A stretch of 9,099 nt of DNA. Origin: JANPLD01 sp031426355 (GTDB taxonomy: Bacteria > Pseudomonadota > Alphaproteobacteria > Rickettsiales > UBA8987). The position numbers and the translations under genes were made by a program. Positions within the stretch are counted from its first letter, which is position 1, and every line of letters starts with the position of its first letter. Positions 5,860 to 9,099 of the stretch are shown here, in pieces. The stretch lies in assembly GCA_031426355.1 (NCBI GenBank), contig JANPLD010000124.1, forward strand, positions 1 to 9,099. Reading direction: 5' to 3'. Under the pieces are notes generated by a model, which saw only the letters and a program-made list of their open reading frames with translations, searched no databases and was not told the origin of the DNA.

Positions 5860-7191
5860 ATGTCAAATAAATTCACAATCAGAACTGCTTCGAGAATAAT
5901 TTTTGCATTGCTTGCTTCAACAGCGCTTGCCAACACATTTATCATGGGATCTGTGAATGCGCAGCCAACAACGCAGAATAATGCCAAACCTGCAAGTATG
6001 AATCAGGACAGGGTTTTGATCAAGCTTGTACAGGATCTTCAAAGAAAAGATGAGCAACTTTCGAAACATGAAGAAGAATTAGCCGCGCAAAAGCAGCAGA
6101 TAGAAGAATTAAAAAAATTAGTTCAGCAGCTAGCCGGTAGTAAAGGGCAGGGTGTTGCTTCTCCTGTAGTTCAAGCGCAAAGCAAGACTGCTGCTCCAGT
6201 TGTTTCATCAGTGCAGAGCCAGCCACCAGCGCCTGCGGTTGTTAAAAAGGTTGGTTTAGAGCGTAGACAACTTCCAAAAGATAAGCCGCCGCAAATATCA
6301 GCAGTTCCTCAGGATGGCGGTGTATTACTGGCACCTGGTAAAATGGTCTTAGAGCCATCATTTGAATATTCGCGTTCATCAGCGCTACGTGTTGCGATTG
6401 AAGGATTTACTATTATTCCGGCATTAAGTATCGGTTCTTTTGAAATATCTGCAGTTGACCGTAATACTGTAACTACGGCTGTTGCAGCCAGACTTGGCTT
6501 GTTCAGGAGATTTGAGATATCTGCTGTTATCCCTTATGTATACAGGGATGAGACTACTTCAACAAGGCCAATAGGTGTTGGTTCTACTGCGACAACGCTC
6601 AGTAATGTAAGTGGTATGAATATTGGTGATATCGAGGTTTCCGCGCATTATCAGATAAATGACGGTAAAAATGGCTGGCCATTTTTCATTGGTAATTTAC
6701 GTTTAAAAAGTGCGACTGGTGATGATCCTTTTTCTGTTCCTATTGGTGCAAATGGCCTGCCAACTGAGCTTTCTACGGGTTCTGGCTTTTATGCTATCCA
6801 GCCAAGTATCAGTATAATTTATCCAACTGATCCTGCGGTTCTTTATAGTAGTTTGGGTTATGTACTTAATTTGCCTCGTAACATAGGTGGAACCTATGGT
6901 CAGATCGATCCGGGTGATTCAATTGATTATAGTTTTGGTATGGGTTTCGGTATAAATGAAAATACGTCATTCAGCTTGGGTTACAGCCATAGCATGATCT
7001 TTGAAACTACGCAGAATGGCGCCACTATTCCAACTTCTGATGTTCTTCAGGTTGCGCAAATGACAACTGGTCTTTCACATAGAATTAATGAACGTGTGAA
7101 TGTGAACGTCAATATCGGCGCTGGGCTAACTGATGACGCGCCTGACATGAGGTTTGGCATCAAAGTTCCAGTCAAATTGGATTTGTGGTAA
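5860..7191 (+). CDS. Outer-membrane beta-barrel protein with N-terminal coiled coil, FapF-like architecture
   Basis: The 443-aa product has four visible parts. (1) A signal peptide ends at VNA|QP near residue 34. (2) A heptad-patterned coiled coil runs from about 52 to 92 and is rich in Leu, Gln, Glu and Lys. (3) A Pro/Ala/Val/Gln linker covers about 96-150. (4) The C-terminal domain (about 152-443) has alternating polar/apolar strands, many Gly and aromatic residues and a final Trp, typical of outer-membrane barrels. Segments such as GGVLLAPGKMVLEPSFEYS, GFTIIPALSIG, VDRNT, IPYVYRDE and RPIG are those I recall from a proteobacterial outer-membrane family often annotated as transporter or, wrongly, as acetate kinase. 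Coiled coil plus plug/linker plus barrel is the layout of FapF, the trimeric pore for Fap amyloid export. The next gene encodes a repetitive secreted protein, which fits a pore-substrate pair. No Shine-Dalgarno precedes the ATG, but this start is needed for the signal peptide. Outer-membrane location is fairly sure; an export role is inferred. Confidence 0.75.
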   Translation: MSNKFTIRTASRIIFALLASTALANTFIMGSVNAQPTTQNNAKPASMNQDRVLIKLVQDLQRKDEQLSKHEEELAAQKQQIEELKKLVQQLAGSKGQGVASPVVQAQSKTAAPVVSSVQSQPPAPAVVKKVGLERRQLPKDKPPQISAVPQDGGVLLAPGKMVLEPSFEYSRSSALRVAIEGFTIIPALSIGSFEISAVDRNTVTTAVAARLGLFRRFEISAVIPYVYRDETTSTRPIGVGSTATTLSNVSGMNIGDIEVSAHYQINDGKNGWPFFIGNLRLKSATGDDPFSVPIGANGLPTELSTGSGFYAIQPSISIIYPTDPAVLYSSLGYVLNLPRNIGGTYGQIDPGDSIDYSFGMGFGINENTSFSLGYSHSMIFETTQNGATIPTSDVLQVAQMTTGLSHRINERVNVNVNIGAGLTDDAPDMRFGIKVPVKLDLW

Positions 7192-7490
7192 ATTTACCGA
7201 TTTACTGTTTTGATAAGAGACAAAATTCCATAAAAAAATATTTTTTTAATCTTTTTTATAAAAAATTTATTTTTTTTATCCCTCTAAAACCTTTGCATTC
7301 TGCGTCTTTGGGAGCTACACAAAATTTATTTAAAATTTGTGAGAAATTTTTCTTGCAAATAAATCACACAGTGTTAGTTAAGTTACAGATTAATATATAG
7401 TGATAGTTGTGTAACAGTTTTTAAAAACTTAAGCCAACTGCCACTTTACTAAAATCTGAAACAAAAACTAACAAACCATTTGGAGAAACT
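7192..7490. other. AT-rich leader region before the repeat-protein gene
   Basis: This 299-bp gap is very AT-rich, with long T and A runs (about 7234-7280) that could end the upstream transcript but do not form a convincing GC hairpin. AGTTTTTAAAAACT at 7416-7429 is a perfect 14-base palindrome. I could not pick a convincing -35/-10 pair. An open frame across 7185-7400 looks non-coding. A strong ribosome binding site, GGAGAA, lies at 7482-7487. Confidence 0.4.
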
Positions 7491-9099
7491 ATGACGGACA
7501 AAAACAGATTCACGGTAAAAACTTCTTGGAGGATCTTTAAGAAGAATAAATCAGTAATAAATTCTTTCTGTGTAGCACTTTTAGGTGCTGTACTTGCTTT
7601 CTCAGCAACTGGCGCACTCGCTGATGCTGATAACGGCAGCAATGATAATGACGCTAGCAACAACACTTCTGATAACGGTGGCGTTTCTGGTGATGCTAAT
7701 ACTTCTTCTAGCGATGATACAAACGTAACTACTGGTGATATCGCTCTTGATGCTAGCCAAACTTCTGATTCTAGCCAATCTACTGATGCTGGTAATGATG
7801 GTCAGACTGGTCAAGACAACACTCAAAACAGCGACAACACTTCTGTAGGTGATGTAGCGGTTGATGTTGATGCTAGCCAAACTGCTAATACTGACAACAG
7901 CAACAATTCAGACAACTCTAATAACTCTGATAATTCTAACAGCTCAGACAATTCAGACAATTCAGACAACAGCTTTGATTTAAACGCTGCTGATACTGCT
8001 ACTGGCGAAAACGCTCAGGCTGGTGAAAACAATTCACAAGATAACACTGACAACAGCAACAACTCTGATAATTCCAACAATTCAGATAACAGCACTGATG
8101 TTTCTCTTGGTGATGTTGATGCTTCTGATGATGATACACTTTCTTTCAGCAATACTGAAGATAATGATCAGGACAATTCAGACAATTCTGATAACTCAGA
8201 CAACAGCGACAACTCTGATAACTCAGACAGCAGCACTGATGTAGCTGTTGGTGATATATCTCTTGATGCAAGTAACTCAGCTGATGCTGGTGAAGATGCA
8301 GTGGCTGGTCAAAACAATGACGGTAACAACAACGAAGATAACGATCAGGATAATGACACTTCTACGTCAACTTCTACTACTTCTGACAATGATTCTTTCA
8401 GCTTCTCAGCTACTTCATCTGATGATGATTCTGCTGATGCTGGTGAAAACGCAGTTGCTGGTGATAACAATGACGGTAACAACAACCAAGATAATGATCA
8501 AGACAATGATACATTAACTGTTAATGCTACTGACAACACTAACAATGCTCAGGATAATTCAGACAATTCTGATAACTCTGACAATTCAGACAATTCTGAC
8601 AATTCAGACAACAGCGTTGATGTTGGTGGTATAACTGTTGATGACAGTAATTCTTCTGATGCTGGTGAAGATGCGGTTGCGGGTGAAAATAATGACGGTA
8701 ACAACAATGAAGATAATGATCAAGATAATGATCAGGACAATGATACGTTGACTTTCACTGATAACACTAACAACGCTCAAGACAACAGCGATAACTCTGA
8801 CAACTCTGATAATTCAGACAATTCAGACAACAGCGATAACTCTGACAACTCTGATAATTCAGACAACTCTGACAACTCTGATTCAGCTGATGCAGGTGAA
8901 AACGCAGTTGCTGGTGAAAACAATGATGGCAACAACAATCAGGACAATGATCAAGATAACGATCAGGACAATGATACATCGACTTCTAGCTCTGAAGACA
9001 ATGACACATTAACTTTCACTGACAATTCAGACAACAGCGATAACTCTGACAACTCTGATAATTCAGACAATTCAGACAACAGCGATAACTCTGACAACT
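7491..9099 (+). CDS. Giant secreted Asp/Asn/Ser-rich repeat protein, N-terminal part (runs off the window)
   Basis: An uninterrupted frame of 536 codons runs from the ATG at 7491 (GGAGAA seven bases upstream) to the right edge without a stop. Residues 1-44 form a long signal peptide: a 20-residue basic n-region (FTVKTSWRIFKKNK), a hydrophobic core (about 21-40) and ALA|DAD. The mature part begins with a diverged repeat region (about 45-133), then alternates blocks of Asp-Asn-Ser tripeptides with a module SxDAGE(N/D)AVAGxNNDGNN. Short hydrophobic islands (GDIALDAS, GDISLDAS, DTLTFTD) look like beta-strands. I find no Lys, Arg, His, Cys, Met, Pro, Trp or Tyr after the signal peptide; the only aromatic is an occasional Phe. 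The protein is therefore extremely acidic. RTX nonapeptides (GGxGxDxxx) are absent. Likely roles are a cell-surface or matrix polymer, functional amyloid or calcium-binding adhesin. The module loosely recalls the GxNxAAGxxNxQxN repeats of FapC-type amyloids. The function is not recognised with certainty. Confidence 0.85.
   Translation, partial: MTDKNRFTVKTSWRIFKKNKSVINSFCVALLGAVLAFSATGALADADNGSNDNDASNNTSDNGGVSGDANTSSSDDTNVTTGDIALDASQTSDSSQSTDAGNDGQTGQDNTQNSDNTSVGDVAVDVDASQTANTDNSNNSDNSNNSDNSNSSDNSDNSDNSFDLNAADTATGENAQAGENNSQDNTDNSNNSDNSNNSDNSTDVSLGDVDASDDDTLSFSNTEDNDQDNSDNSDNSDNSDNSDNSDSSTDVAVGDISLDASNSADAGEDAVAGQNNDGNNNEDNDQDNDTSTSTSTTSDNDSFSFSATSSDDDSADAGENAVAGDNNDGNNNQDNDQDNDTLTVNATDNTNNAQDNSDNSDNSDNSDNSDNSDNSVDVGGITVDDSNSSDAGEDAVAGENNDGNNNEDNDQDNDQDNDTLTFTDNTNNAQDNSDNSDNSDNSDNSDNSDNSDNSDNSDNSDNSDSADAGENAVAGENNDGNNNQDNDQDNDQDNDTSTSSSEDNDTLTFTDNSDNSDNSDNSDNSDNSDNSDNSDN
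8280..8975 (+). repeat. Four copies of an Ala/Gly/Asn/Asp-rich coding module
   Basis: Near-identical 26-30-residue copies lie at 8280-8357, 8433-8510, 8655-8744 and 8886-8975. Their core is DAGE(N/D)AVAG(E/Q/D)NNDG, followed by NNN(E/Q)D and two or three DNDQ steps. The last two copies have one extra DNDQ step. A more diverged relative, ATGENAQAGENN, occurs at about 7999-8034, and a remote one (STDAGNDGQTGQDN) near 7778-7819. Similarity rises from left to right along the gene. Confidence 0.9.
8781..8850 (+). repeat. 70-bp exact direct repeat, copy 1
   Basis: Bases 8781-8850 are identical to 9030-9099. The stretch is itself built of a 45-bp unit of five DNS tripeptides, with serine codons in the order AGC, TCT, TCT, TCA, TCA, which then starts again. 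The copies are 249 bp (83 codons) apart, in frame. Confidence 0.92.
9030..9099 (+). repeat. 70-bp exact direct repeat, copy 2 (reaches the window edge)
   Basis: This copy is identical to 8781-8850 over the full 70 bases seen and may continue past the edge. The shared order of synonymous codons shows duplication at DNA level, not just a similar protein pattern. Confidence 0.92.

Larger units (their letters stand above)
7893..9099 (+). repeat. Six coding arrays of a 9-bp (Asp-Asn-Ser) repeat
   Basis: Arrays lie at 7893-7973 (9 tripeptides, several NNS), 8049-8093 (5), 8172-8234 (7), 8553-8615 (7), 8781-8879 (11) and 9021-9099 (8 and continuing). Each unit reads DNS, sometimes NNS or DSS, and is written with varied codons: GAC/GAT, AAC/AAT and TCA/TCT/AGC. 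The first two arrays are the most degenerate at protein level. The arrays are in frame with the gene and separated by non-DNS modules. Confidence 0.95.

Noticed and set aside
7185..7400. 71-codon open frame after the barrel gene
   Set aside because: It overlaps the end of the barrel gene, is rich in Phe, Lys and Ile as expected from AT-rich non-coding DNA, and has no ribosome binding site.
7602..7880. Minus-strand and shifted frames across the repeat gene, including those at 8023-8244, 8248-8517 and 8767-8979
   Set aside because: They are low-complexity shadows of the single 536-codon frame, which alone has a ribosome binding site and signal peptide.
7893..9099. CRISPR array or non-coding satellite
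   Set aside because: Units are 9 bp, multiples of three, in frame and codon-variable, with no unique spacers; the repeats are protein-coding.
7623..9099. RTX-type calcium-binding toxin or adhesin
   Set aside because: The GGxGxDxxx nonapeptide is absent. Calcium binding remains possible because of the acidic runs, but the RTX family is not supported by what is visible.

Overview
The window looks like chromosomal DNA from an AT-rich, flagellated alphaproteobacterium. The pointers are a FliX-type flagellar assembly regulator (a family I know only from Alphaproteobacteria), a DksA domain that has lost most zinc-binding cysteines as alphaproteobacterial DksA proteins commonly do, and a CcmC haem exporter of cytochrome c maturation system I. 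No IS element, phage gene or CRISPR array is visible.

Layout. At the left edge lies the 5' part of trmJ (tRNA 2'-O-methyltransferase, minus strand). It diverges from a two-gene unit on the plus strand, fliX then dksA, separated by one base and preceded by a good sigma70-type promoter that overlaps the trmJ start. The dksA product is unusual: a DksA domain at the end of a long lysine-rich, histone-H1-like tail. A 227-bp convergent gap follows. Next is a tightly packed minus-strand operon, ribH-nusB-ccmC (lumazine synthase, antitermination factor, haem exporter), with one-base gaps. It diverges from an HU gene on the plus strand that ends in a perfect palindromic terminator. Then come a D-cysteine desulfhydrase gene (dcyD type) and a tRNA-Val(UAC) gene with an encoded CCA.

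The last 3.2 kb is the most distinctive part. One gene encodes an outer-membrane protein with a signal peptide, a periplasmic coiled coil, a Pro/Ala-rich linker and a predicted beta-barrel. This order resembles FapF, the pore that exports the Fap functional amyloid in Pseudomonas. The next gene has a strong ribosome binding site and runs off the right edge. It encodes a very large, signal-peptide-bearing protein made of (Asp-Asn-Ser)n blocks alternating with a 26-30-residue Ala/Gly/Asn/Asp module. Its mature part in the window contains no Lys, Arg, His, Cys, Met, Pro, Trp or Tyr at all. The two proteins share a short N-terminal motif ahead of their signal peptides. I infer a pore-plus-substrate pair that exports an acidic, repetitive, possibly amyloid or calcium-binding surface polymer. 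The homology to Fap is suggested by architecture and remembered motifs, and was not computed.
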